A stretch of DNA of 64,000 nt from Mesotaenium endlicherianum. Taxonomy: Eukaryota > Streptophyta > Zygnematophyceae > Zygnematales > Mesotaeniaceae. Under the pieces are notes generated by a model that did not search any database, was not told the DNA's origin, and was given only the letters and a program-made list of their open reading frames with translations. The stretch covers positions 3,876 through 67,875 of the forward strand of contig WELA01010210.1 in assembly GCA_009602735.1 (NCBI GenBank), read 5' to 3'. Of this stretch, positions 46,110 to 57,492 are shown in pieces (position 1 is the stretch's first letter; every line of letters starts with the position of its first letter). The translations under genes were made by a program, and so were the position numbers.

Positions 46110-47095
46110 GATTTGAGCTCCGTACCCAGCGCCATGTCGTACCAGACCTGAGAGAGGGGAAAGTTATCATCACCAAAATAAGTCAGCACCACCCTGGAGT
46201 GGACGACACTACCCCGCTTGATGGAAACTCATCACCTAGCACCCGCGGGGTGTCTCCAAGTACATCAATTGAATCCACCGCACGTTCTGCACCAGATGTA
46301 AAGCAGCTGAAAAGGAAACTCGTTGAAGAGGAAGAGATGGAAGAAGAACATAAGTGGATGCAACTTAAATCATTGTTGCAAGAAGTATCACAGCGAGGTA
46401 TAAAATTCTTGAGGATGCAACAAGGAGAACCAGCAAAAGAGAAGTCTTTGCGCGAGGCGAGAGCAACTTTTGAAATATATGTTGTGCATGAGTAAGCTTC
46501 TCTCTCTCACCCCCCCTCTCTCTCTTTTTGTACGTGCATGTGCACGCTCATATGTGTGTGTGTGTGTGTGCGCGCGCGAGCTTGAGTGCGTGCTTATGCC
46601 TGCTTGTGCGTCCGTGCTCATATCCGTACTTGGATGTTGCAACCAGCATGAATTGACCCACATTCTTTGTTGTGAATGTGTCTCTCTGGGGGGGGAAGGG
46701 GGGAGGGGAAAGAAAGCAGGTCTGCGAGCACGAGCTTTGCGTGCCAAGTTGGCCGTGTGGAGGAATGGCAAGAAAGCAAGGAGGAGGTGCGTTTGTGCCA
46801 GTGGATGTGCATGCGTGGGTTTTTCCTACTCAATGCATAGTTAGTTAAATCAAGGGCATTGAGCCCTCCCTTGGCCTTTTGTTGGTTCCTCCTTGCATCC
46901 TGGGAGGATCTTTAAGCTTGCCCTGGTCTCGTGGGCTTACGTTCGTTTGGCCGTGCCTCATCTCCTCCATACCCTTGACGTAGATTGAGTTGTTTACATC
47001 ATTGCAGGCACGTGACTTCACTGATGGAGGCAACTCTCGCTACCCACACAGCAAGAGGAACGCAACATAATAGGCGATTTGTGTGCACATTATGA
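46110..47095 (+). CDS. Unknown protein, last two exons, coiled-coil
   Basis: I do not recognise this gene. The exon 46110-46491 is preceded by a good 3' splice site (cttctctttcatccag) and ends at GA|gtaagc. The next exon, 47008-47095, follows attgcag and runs in frame to TGA at 47093-47095. The first exon encodes a Ser/Thr-rich stretch ending S-T-A-R-S-A-P-D-V, then a highly charged helical segment (K-R-K-L-V-E-E-E-E-M-E-E-E-H...) likely to be a coiled coil. The motif S-A-P-D-V followed by a charged helix recurs in the minus-strand gene at 55.9-57.5 kb, so the two may be paralogues. Exons upstream of 46110 were not found. The model rests on splice sites and frame only. Confidence 0.45.
46553..46580. 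repeat. TG/CG dinucleotide run
   Basis: An alternating purine-pyrimidine tract, (TG)n then (CG)n, within the presumed intron 46492-47007. Such tracts can adopt Z-DNA; no function is implied. Confidence 0.85.
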
Positions 47096-49110
47096 AGCAT
47101 CAGGTATGGTGCACCAAGATTACCATTGTCCTGTCCGCGCGTAACTGTAATAATCCAATACTCAACTCTGCATTGATTGGAATGCCATCTTGCCAGCAAC
47201 ACAAGCTAGTAACACAAGATATAAGTGCCTGCCCATCTTCTCTCACTTTTTGTGATGGCGGGGATTGCTTCTTTACGAGCAGTTACGGGATCTACAAATT
47301 TTGTGAGAAAGGTTAGGTTCTCTTCCAGCTCTCCCTTTCCGCCCATGTGTGTTGAGCGTGCACGTGTACATGCAAGTGTAATAAATGCTTTCTAGTACTA
47401 GTGTAAGTGTATTTTAAAAATGTGCTTAGTAGTAAAAAAGCAAGTGGCCTTTCCTTGGCCTCTGGACGTGTGCTGCAGGTGGTCCTTGTTTCCAAAAGTA
47501 AACATGTGCAATCGCTTCATCATCAATCATGCGTTACATCCTCGTTTATGATGTACACAGCCATTCTTCCATCTCTTTGACCAAGACACGGTCAAACCAA
47601 TTTATGGTTATGAAGACACTGACTTGGAGAAAGTTTCAACCAACTTCGTGGCATAAGCAAGTTTACGATTGTAGTCTTGCTAATAACTCATTCATTTTTG
47701 GTTGTGAGAAGGGTGCAGTGGAAAATAGGCTTATGACGTTACCACACAATTGTGAAAGGAAGGGTGCCTAGTTGCATTCAATACATGCTGTATGTGTTTG
47801 TGTAGTGAAGTGCCACAGCTTGTAAGGTTTCTATAGTTTGTGCTTATGTCACGATTCAACACATCGCTGCACTATCACAACTAACATGTCTGCAAAGAGT
47901 ACTCGTCAAGAAGAAGCAGAATGCACCCACCGCTGTCTATGACATAGCTGTTGCTAAATATACTAGCCAATATAGGCGCCGAAATAAGCGTGGTCTATGG
48001 CTCCAAGAGCATGCATTGAATACTAGAGTGGTCCTAAATGGGCAAGCTAACCAAATTCGACCTGCAGAACAAACCAACGATTCTCGCGAGAGCAGGCTGC
48101 AGATCACCTGCACACGCTGTAGTGATCGAGAAATTTACTTGATCTAAAAGGTCCCCCTCCTTTTGTGCTCACCAAGAGATGATTAGTACACCAACATGTC
48201 CATTTACAACAACTACATCAAGAAAAAGATCACCAGAAAAGTATCTACCATTCCTTTGTCCTGTCACGTGGTGGCAAATAGGACGCTACTATTGCTGTTT
48301 CCCGCGTCTGCACTACATCCCATTCTCAGCGTCCTCCGCTGAGTGAGCTCGTTGCCGTGGCCCCCCTCGGGGAGTAAATGTCCAGCATAAGCCAACGACC
48401 CTGCCCTTGACACACGCAAAAGCAGAGCCCAGACAAATAGATGATTCAGAAGACTGCACTGGAAGCCTGCATGTGGATGATGCTCATCAATCGCATAAAA
48501 AGGTCACATGCGCCTCAAAACATCACCCTCATCCTGCCCACTTGACAGCGTATCCTGCAGATTGCCCTCCTCTCCCAGCAATCCGCAACCTTGATGACCA
48601 ACAGCGTAGAATAAAGCCAGAGCAGACGACTACAAGTCTCGTGGCAATGACTCAAGAATCAGGCTTTTGATGTTGGATGTGAGCAAAGAAGCAACAGAGG
48701 CAGGCCCGGGGGCTAAGAAGATTCACACCACCGGGAAATTGCCCCTGGTGCATCCACAGTAACCTAGAAGCTACCACGAGTCAACAAAAATTGGCAAATC
48801 CTGAAACAGAGGAAGAGGTACATAGGATGTGTACCTGCGTCTATTGCCTCTGTACATGTCGCGCATTTTGCGTATTGCTTTGGCCTGCAACGATGTGGCA
48901 CAAGGGACAAGGAACCGGGGACACAACAAGACAAGCTTGAATTAAGCCATAGAATCGCATGCAGATGTTGCTCGAGGCATAGCAAGGCAATGTCATGCAC
49001 GCACGCAGACAGATAGTGCACAGAAGATCAGGAGTAGAAGAGCCGAGCATCAGGAAATCCAGCCACACATTCTTCGTACGTTCAGGTTGCTGAAGGTCAA
49101 AGACTGTCAC
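47096..49110. other. No gene seen
   Basis: About 2 kb with only short open frames and no motif I recognise. The right end (from about 48.8 kb) may hold the 3' exons of the F-box pseudogene on the minus strand. Confidence 0.5.
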
Positions 49111-50767
49111 CACCTCTTGCGCCCTCTTCGGCGTGAGGCAGGGCAACGCCGGCGTGAGCAAGAATGCCGTGCTTGTGATTGACGAGTCGACGCCGCCAAC
49201 TGCCAGCCGGGACCTGGTATCGGAGAACAACTGCCTAGCGTGGCCAAGCGGCAGAAACTGGCACTTCTGTCCCGGCCCTGCGTACTGTGCATAGCTCTCA
49301 AACTTGCGACACTTCGCCTGATAGACTACGCTCTGAGTAGTGGTGACTAGGCACCCGCAGTGCACGGTGACAGCCGTGCTGGCGGGGAGCCTGGCTACCC
49401 CCACCACGCAATCCAGCATCACGCAGGACAGGAGGAGGTCTTGCAGGGCCTGCAGGCGGCCCACGTCAAGTACCCCTGTGCAGTTGGCCACCATGGCGTA
49501 GCTGGTGAGCAGGGTCAAGGATGTTAGCTGCAGAGGCAGTTGGCCAAAGTCAGGCCAAGCCACTACCTAGTGAAGCTCCAGGTACAAGGATCGGAGCTTG
49601 GGGGTGAACGTAATCAAATTCCGCTGGAAAGACATCTGCGACGATATTTTTAGAGTAACGTCTTCCAGAGAAGGCAGCAGCCTCCCCACGAGAGGCATAC
49701 TCTCACTGTAGACAAACAATTTTTTCAGACTAGAGCTCATAAGGCCGTGCCCGGAAGGGTCCCGAAGTTCACCCATAGATTTGACAACAATATCTAATGA
49801 CGTGAGGAAGGGCAGCCTGGCAATGGTGTCAGACGCACTGTGACCAAGGTACTTATGCATTGAAGCTATCCAGAGCCGCTGGAGAGAGCGCGTAGAGTCT
49901 GAGTACTGGACTTCAAACGTCACCCTCTTGTCTCTTTTCTGGTCTAACAGTTCCAGGGCAACACAGGCGTGCAGTTCTGCCAGCCAGGGCGGCAGCTGGT
50001 GCACGCGAGACATGCCAGGGAGCGCCAAGAACACCTCCTGCAGCTGGGGCAGCCCCAAGATGGACTTACTCATGGGCAGAGTCTCCTGGCCCTCGGGGAA
50101 CATTGAACTATCGTATTGCATATCTAAAGCCCTCAGATGGACCAGATTACTGAAATCTACATCCATCAGCAGGGCACGGGCACGATTGTTGAAAAAAGAC
50201 CCATTGCAAGCCGTCCTTTGTTGTCCAGACTGGGGAAGAAGAGGCCCAGCTCCTGAAGCCCAGTCCTGTGGAAGAGGAAGTAGGCGAGATCTGGTAGAGC
50301 CACCCACCCATAACACTGAATCTTGAACTCCAAGATTTTTAGTGAAGGGAGTCCTGTGGCCATGCCCCGAAGAAGCTGTCTGATATCAAAGCCACCCCAC
50401 CTTTTGTCCTCTTTCAACCGGACAACATTCACGTGGATGAAAGATTGCAACGCAGTGAGTATCCCACATCACCCTCAGGTGCCCTCAGAGACACGGCCCT
50501 TGCGCAGCCATTGACAGCCTTCCTCCATCTGTTGCACACTACCCTGTAGAGACCTTCCCGCTTGCCGCCATCATCATTCTCTGTACTAGACAAGGTCTTT
50601 TGCAGAATGAGCTGCAGAACCTCGTCTGGAAGATTGTGGATGCTCGTGCCTGTGAAGCATTTCTTCTCAACTGCCTTGCTAAAAATTCTAGCTATATGCA
50701 CTAGTTCCTCTCTTCTCGGTTTCTTCAAGGAACCTTCCAACAAGGAACTCTTGTCGACAGTTTCCAT
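49111..50767 (-). pseudogene. F-box/leucine-rich protein pseudogene
   Basis: Minus strand, clear paralogue of the plus-strand gene at 51468-53612 and head to head with it. It starts with ATG at 50765-50767, followed by a R-R-E-E basic stretch and an F-box (S-I-H-N-L-P-D-E-V-L-Q-L-I-L-Q-K), then Leu-rich repeats. Compared with its paralogue it has a 4-base loss near 50.455 kb (frame change), a 1-base loss near 50.19 kb (second frame change) and an in-frame TAG at 49567-49569. The homology ends at a shared CAAGAGGTG|GTGA junction (49111), the likely exon end. Three independent lesions make a pseudogene more likely than unrecognised introns. Intact, it would have been an SCF ubiquitin-ligase substrate receptor. 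Confidence 0.75.
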
Positions 50768-51467
50768 AACCACTACGCTTTAAGCCTGACAGGTAGCTAT
50801 TTGCATTCCAATGACCATAGGTAAGACCTCGTGTCCCGAATGTGCAGGCAGAGAGTATTCGCGTCACCTAGTGCGAGAGATACTTATCCTCATGCATGCT
50901 TATCCACTAAAAATCAATGACTTGCATTTGAACGCATAATTTTGTGCTGCTCCTTGGCACTTGCACTGATATCCTCAATATTCCCCAATGGTCATTCAAG
51001 CCCCTTACAACAGGTTCACAGTAGGTACAATGGTATACAAGCTTCTACAGTGGCTTCCAAGCTAGAAAGCAAGCGGAAGAACATTCTGAGAGCTGCAAGT
51101 GGCTGCAAGGCAGCGACAACATGGTCGGTCACGGCAGTCACTTCGAGCGATGCACCATCTCTCGCTCTGGAGCAACAAATGAAATGCCACGTTCTATACC
51201 AGAGGCGGACGGAAGCATCGTCAGCAGACATTACGTCATAAAGTGATGTAAAGTGATAACCTTTTTATCTGCTGATAAGATCTGTCTTCGTGCTGTTGCA
51301 GACAGGCAAAAGCAGAGCGGCTGGGAGAAGTAGTTTATACAGAGCTAGTGACATGCACATTTGTAGATAAAAGGTTGGCAAAGTGTCTATACCTGCACAT
51401 TAGAAGAATGGAACTACTTCGTGGAATGCAACAGCTCCATAGGCATGTCAGGCAGCCCCAAAAGCTG
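50768..51467. promoter_or_regulatory. Shared region between divergent F-box genes
   Basis: About 700 bp between the two divergent start codons. It should hold both promoters and 5' leaders. I see no clear TATA box or other element and no conserved gene inside it. Confidence 0.5.
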
Positions 51468-53612
51468 ATGAAATCGGAGAATGCTGAGAGGGGCTCCTCC
51501 TTGGAAGGTCCCCGTACAAAACCTCGAAGGGAGGAACCTGAGTCTCTCGACAGGACACATGAGAAGAAAAGCTCCACAGGCACGAGCATCTACGATCTGC
51601 CAGACGAGGTTCTGCAACTTATCCTGCAAAAGGCCTTGTCCATTCCGAAGAAAGATGATAGCGGCATGCTTGAAGGTCTTTACAGGGGAGTGTCCAACAG
51701 ATGGAGGAAGGCTGTCAATGGCTGCGCAAAGGCCGTGTTCCTGAGGGCGCCTGAGGGTGATGTAGAAGGAGTTCTCAGTGCGCTGCAGTCATTCACCCGC
51801 GTGAATCGTGTCCGACTGGTGGAGAACGAAGACTGGGGTGGCTCTAGTATTGGACAACTTCTGCAGGGCATGAGCACAGGGCTTCCCTCATTAAAATGCT
51901 TGAGATTTAGCATCAGGTGTTCTGGGTGGGAGGCGCTATCAGGTCTCGTCTACTTTCTATCTCACAGGACTACCCTTGAGGAACTGCGTCTTTTGTTCTA
52001 TAGCCTCGACAGGGAGGGACAACCTGCTGTGGGCCAGGTTTTGAAGGACCGTGCCCGTGCCCTGCTGGAGGACGTAGATTTCAGCAATCTGGCCCATTTG
52101 AGAACATTCTGCTTGAGTTACAATGATTCAATGTTTTGCGAGGGCCAAGGTTGTTTGCCCCTGAGTAAGTCCATCTTGGGGCTGCCACGCTTGATAACTT
52201 TGTACTTGGAGCTCCCAGGCATGGCCCTGGTGCACCAGCTGCCGCCCTGGCTGGAAGGTTTAGGGGCCCGTGTTTGCCTACGCCTGTTAGACAAAGCGGC
52301 AGACAAAGGGCTTCCCTGTGAAGTCCAGTACTCGGAATCCATGCGCTCGCTTCAGCGGCTCCGGATTGGCACATTCCACAAGGCCCTGGACCGGAGTGCG
52401 TCTGACACCGTTGCCAGGCTGCTGTCTCTCACTTCATTAGACGTCGTAGTTCAGAGTGTGGGCGAGGACACCTCAGAGCATGGCATTTTCAGCCCCAGCT
52501 TGAAGAGGTTATTAGTGTACTGTGGGAATGTGCTAGCCATGAAAAAGCCTATGCCGCTTCTGGAAGACTTGACTCTCAACATACCGTCGCAGACAGATTT
52601 CCAGAGGGACTTGTTTGCATTCACCCCCCAACTCCGGTCTTTAAAGCTGGAGCTCCACCATGCAAAGTATTGGCCTGACTTTGGCCGCCTGCCTTGGCAG
52701 CTGACGTCCTTGACGGTGCTCACCAGGTGCGCTGTGGACACCGGCCCCACAGTGCACCTCGACGTGGGCCGCCTGCAGGCCCTGCAAACGCTCCGCCTGT
52801 CGTGCGCGCTGCTGAAGCGCGTGGCCGGCGCGGCCAGGCTCCCCGCCAGCACCGCTGTCACCGTGCACTGCGGGTGTTTCGTCAGGACCACCCGGATTTT
52901 TGTGTATCAGTCTGAGTGCCGGCAGTTTGAGAGCTATGCGCAGTATGCAGGGGCAGGACGGCGTTGCCGGTTCCTGCATCTTGGCCCCGCGAGGCTTTTG
53001 TTCTCGGATTCCAGGTCCCAGTTGGAGGTTGACAACGTCCTTGTGGAACAAGGAGGCAGCCAGATTACTGAAGCCAGGAGTGCCCTGCCTCACGGCGAGG
53101 AGAGGCGAGAGCGGCAGCTGCCACTTGGTGATGACCTGGTGGGCCCCGTGGACAGCACCGTCGCTCACGCTGGTAGCGCAGTGCCTAACGACGAAGAAGG
53201 ACAAGAAGTGGTGAGAGTCCTGACATTATACGTTGTAAAATCCCTAGCATTTGTACACGCCTATAAATGATGTATCTGTCACTCTGATGTCAGCTGCTTT
53301 CACTTTCCATGGTCTCTAAAACTCCTTCTGGTGGTGTGGATGCATGATACATTTGACTTGCACTACTTGAACTGGAGAGGCATTGTCTGACCTAAATAAG
53401 GCTCGTGTATCTATGACCTCCCTGCACCTACTTTTTGTGTGGTGCAGGAGAGCAAGCCACAGCACTCTTTAACTTCTCAGCATACCATGATCAATGGTGA
53501 GTTTTTAGGCTGCCCCCGCTGTATTGTTATTGCAGGTTATGGCTGGGTCTTCTGCTATGGCTTTGGGTCCAGGTCTTTTGGATTTGGTGCTCGTCAAGTT
53601 TGCTCTTTCTAG
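51468..53612 (+). CDS. F-box protein with leucine-rich repeats
   Basis: The long exon is open to 53270 from 51348. I place the start at 51468 because from there the protein aligns with the start of its paralogue. The F-box (S-I-Y-D-L-P-D-E-V-L-Q-L-I-L-Q-K-A) is at about residues 40-57, after a short basic leader. About ten irregular Leu-rich repeats follow (for example L-P-S-L-K-C-L-R-F, L-T-S-L-D-V-V-V), and the C-terminal part is Cys/Arg-rich. F-box proteins bind SKP1 in SCF ubiquitin ligases, with the repeats binding the target. A likely spliced end is exon 1 to 53210 (GTG|gtgaga), exon 2 53448-53496, exon 3 53536-53612 (TAG at 53610); all phases fit, giving 622 residues. If unspliced it ends at 53270. 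Confidence 0.75.
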
Positions 53613-55875
53613 AAGAGGAGACCTTTTGGCAGGGCCCAAAAGAAGAATGTCTGATAAGCATGAGGGAGAAGGGTTGGGAAGCAGTGGTTGAGCATGCTCG
53701 TGAACATCTTGGTACAACTGCTTGCATCCTTCTCGTTGAGGTGTCTATCTCATTAATTGTTCATTTACATCTCAGTGAGGTGATACATGTGTGGCAGGGG
53801 CAGTCCCGTTGCCTAGATGCTGAATGCACACAAAGGGGTCGTTGGCGACGTCACTTTTTGTGGAGGCAGCACAAGTGTGAGGTGGCATCGTTCAGGTGGA
53901 CATTGAGAGGATGTGGAACATGTCTCAAGCTCTAGTAATCTGCTGTGAGGCGTTCATCTTAGAGTATGGGGGCGAGATGGGTGACTGCTTAATATTCTAG
54001 TTCTTGCCGGAATATGGAGCTGTCTCTGCATGAGTATATATCTCACCTTAAAATTTGCTGGTGCGGGTGGCTTCTATGCTCGTGTGCGAGCATTTGAATG
54101 TGTAAGAGTACGTCTTTGAAGTTATGTGTGTTCTAATGAGGGAGATTGGGATTAAATATTTGCGGCTAAGGTTCTGGTGCATGACATTTTCCACAGTGTG
54201 TTGACATTCTTAACATGTATCGTATTGTTGGGAGATTGAAGACATGTTCTACATGAGTGCGTGGGAGATAGAAGTTGGTCATTGGTATGCAACACTGCAA
54301 TTTTTGGGCATATATATTTTCTATTCTATCTTACCAGGTTGGTGCTTTTACCATGAAATAACTTTACTGCCTCATCTGTACAACACAAAGAGTGGTGGAC
54401 AACTACATCATTATACTCTCTGTTGGATGATTCGTTGGGGTCTCCTTAGGGTCCAGTTGCAAAATTTTGTGAATGTAAAAGAAGCAGTTCAATTCTTGAA
54501 TATCAACGATATTGTGAATTTGGTGCGCAATATGAGACAAGCATAAAAGTTGATCTTCTTAGGTGACTCTTACCATTTGTATACATAGGCATCAAATCAT
54601 GTGTGCATATGCACCTATTAAACAAGATAGCACACCCCGTCATACTTAGCGAGACAATGACAAACTGCAAATAAACTCTGAACATGCAAGGCGTGTGGTT
54701 GTAGGAAGGATGGGTGAACGAGAAATTGGACCCTCCATCTAATACATAGACGAGTTAAGAAGTTGCCAATCTAATCCGTCAAGGCTCAAGAGATGCAAGA
54801 TTGATACATAAATGTCATCCGCACGGCATTGAAGCTGTATCTGGTAACAAACATATATGATATTATTATGATTGCATGTGAAACATTATCACGTAAGGTG
54901 GATCATCAAAGTACGTTCCACACATGATGTATACTCCATGACATGCATTGGTGATGCTGAGCACATAGTATCTCAAAACTGCACTATGTGGGAAAATGCA
55001 GAATCTGAAGCTATCTTTACTGAATAGGTTGGCTTGTTCTTAAAATTACCACACTTGGGTCCAAATTGCCAAATACGTCCGTAATGTTACTAAGATTGCC
55101 AACTTCTAATAACCTTGATGAAGAAAGATACATACACGGGCATTACCTTGTCCCAATCTTAGTCAATACTTCACTATCAGATGAGTGTGGCCCAGCCAAC
55201 TTTTAACCTTGAAGTCCCAACTTTCCAGTGACTGTCACCCTCTTATACATATCTCGGCGTAAAAAACCACCTGCAAACATACTACATGTGTAAAACAGAA
55301 TTTGGTTACCATATATGTGTTCAATGCATAAGGATTGGAACCTTAACATGCAGAAGCAGACTCAAGGAAAGCCACGCGTGCACACATACTATAAGGATAG
55401 AAGAAGAAGAAGAAGAGAGACAAATATATATCTTTTGTGATTCAGGCGTGTACTATCCGCTTGCACAAATTATACTAACCCATCAGGGACTGCTTTCTTC
55501 ATCACATTATGCAACCAAGCTGTACAAGACTGACAATACGCATATAATCTTTTTTACCCGATTGTCACATCGGTTCATTTGTGTCCTTCCCACCACGACC
55601 TCCATCACCTCCACTCATGAAGTCACCAATTTCTGCCTGCTATTTCATGCACGAAGTTATAGCTGTCAACAACCTTGCATGGAGAAGAAGGAAGAGAACT
55701 CTACCATCCGACAAGACACTGTACACTGGACCATGAGCAAGTCCTGCACTCGAGGGGAAACGTCAACATTAGAATTTGAGAGAAAGAATTGCTGCACCAA
55801 TGACCAACTGACATGTACAAGTGCTTGCAAGGAATAAAAACACGCACATGAACGCGGGCACTGGCACAAACGTAC
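53613..55875. other. No gene recognised
   Basis: About 2.3 kb. Scattered open frames (for example 54244-54546 plus, 55286-55837 plus) show no known motif and no convincing splice-site set. The right part may contain 3' exons of the minus-strand gene that begins at 57492. A GAA-repeat run lies at about 55400-55420. Confidence 0.45.
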
Positions 55876-57492
55876 CTTAAGCTTGCCAATGTTATGGTCC
55901 TGCTGCATGGATGCCACTTGGGCACGTAAAGAGTTCACTTTAGCGTAGGCCTTCTGCATTTTCTCTCTGTATACCCCCCTCCCCCCTCCCCACCCATGAC
56001 AAAACAAGAGTAAAAATGAAGAACTGGTAAAAACAGAATAGGACAATCACATTAAAGCTCATTGTTCAGACGTGATGACCTCCATTTGAGGCCACCCTTG
56101 CACGCATCTTCACATGCACAATTCCCCCCCTCCCCACCCCCTCCCTTCCCCAAGAAGAGAGTGAGCAGAAGCGGGATCAAGGGGCAGAGGGAGCGGGGAG
56201 GGGGTTGGAGAGGGAAGGAAGGGGAGAGAGGGAGGGACATTTTACCTGTGCATGGCTTCTTTCTGGCGTATGGCTTCCAATTCTTGCTCAATTGCCATCT
56301 TTTCTGATATTAATTTTTACTCCTTTGTCTTGTGTATTACTAGTTTGCCTTCCTCCTTCTTCAGCTGCAACTGTAGCAGCTCCGTACGACTGGGGGGGAC
56401 ATCTGGTGCAGACCGTGTCGATGAATCCAGGGTGGTGATTGACATTTCCTTGCCAGCGCCACATTCCAGGTTCTGGTGTGAGGCATCGACCAAGGTGTTA
56501 TTGACAAGTGGCAACGTGAGAGCCATGGCAGCAGCTCCAACAATCTCGGGTGCAGCATCTACGCCAGGGAAGCGTGGACTGGTCCTGGTGCCGGCACCAT
56601 TGCCGGGGATGTCCTGTGCTGATTCGGATGTGCTGGAGATTGAGCTCGTTGCCGCAACCAAATATACCAATTAGTAAGTTACAATAGAGCTAGCCAGAAA
56701 AGTCCCAGCTCCTTTTCCACTTGACCTAACATGAATGCTTGAATCCAGGGCTGCAGATGGAAGACCATACCTGCGTAAATCGAGCCTGAGCAAGCGCCGG
56801 CATCCTGGCCTGTACTCGCATTCTGCATACAAGACATCCCCACTTCTTCAGACCCATCGTCATGCCAGGTGGCGATTCGTAAAAGGCATCTCCAATTTGC
56901 CAGATGGCTGACATCCTTCAATCATCCTTCAGTTTTCTTTGCCCAGAAAGTTACTATCTACCTTCCTGCGTCTTAAAGTGCTGTGGGTTAGCTGCGAATT
57001 TTGTCAACATGTGATAGAGAATCGAAGCCCTGCAACGCAATGGAGCTAATTCAGGATATGCAAAAGAACCAAGAATGTCATAATAGGCCACTTTAGCACA
57101 TGGAGGGCAACGCTATAGCCCCTCAATCGGAGGAGCAGGCGGCCAAATTGCTAGGCCAAAGTCACGTATTTCTAGACAAGTTCAGCACACTGATATGGTA
57201 CCCACATGTAAAGTGATCCTGCAAAATGTAGCCATGAGGCAACTACATGAGTAATTATTTTTATCAAGGTGAAGATTACCTGCTGGAAGTCGCAGTCTCT
57301 GTCCTGAAGTCTATCCGTGGTCCCGGCACAACCTGGCTTTACCGATGATTCTGACCTCGCCATACTCTTGTTTGCTTCCGCTGACATACTATTGTTTGCT
57401 TCCACTGACAGGTGGCTTCCAAGGGTCGTTGGACGAGCTTCGTCCCTACACGCGCTATTTGCTGCTCGGTCAGACAGCCATGGCACGCTCAT
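55876..57492 (-). CDS. Unknown spliced gene with coiled-coil tail and in-frame stop
   Basis: Minus strand; function not recognised. Exons with matching GT-AG sites and phases: 57280-57492 (starts ATG, Ser/Ala/Asn-rich), 57202-57218 (17-bp microexon, least certain), 56962-57029, 56771-56907, 56246-56613, 55876-55966. The middle part has a compact look (S-I-L-Y-H-M-L-T-K-F, I-W-Q-I-G-D-A-F-Y). The fifth exon is Pro/Gly/Ser-rich with S-T-R-S-A-P-D-V, then a charged helix. An in-frame TAA lies at 56317-56319, yet the same frame stays strongly coiled-coil-like after it and through the next exon. Either the protein ends there, the copy is a pseudogene, or the base is wrong. It may continue below 55876. 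Confidence 0.45.
55972..56000. repeat. C-rich tract (G-quadruplex-like on the minus strand)
   Basis: tacccccctcccccctccccacccat: four C-runs of three or more, so the minus strand has four G-runs. It sits at the 3' splice site side of the exon 55876-55966 on the minus strand. Similar C/G-run tracts are at 56124-56152 and 56190-56225. Confidence 0.7.

Noticed and set aside
55286-55837. 183-codon plus-strand frame
   Set aside because: Low-complexity, Cys/His/Thr/Ser-rich, no motif, no splice context; probably chance.
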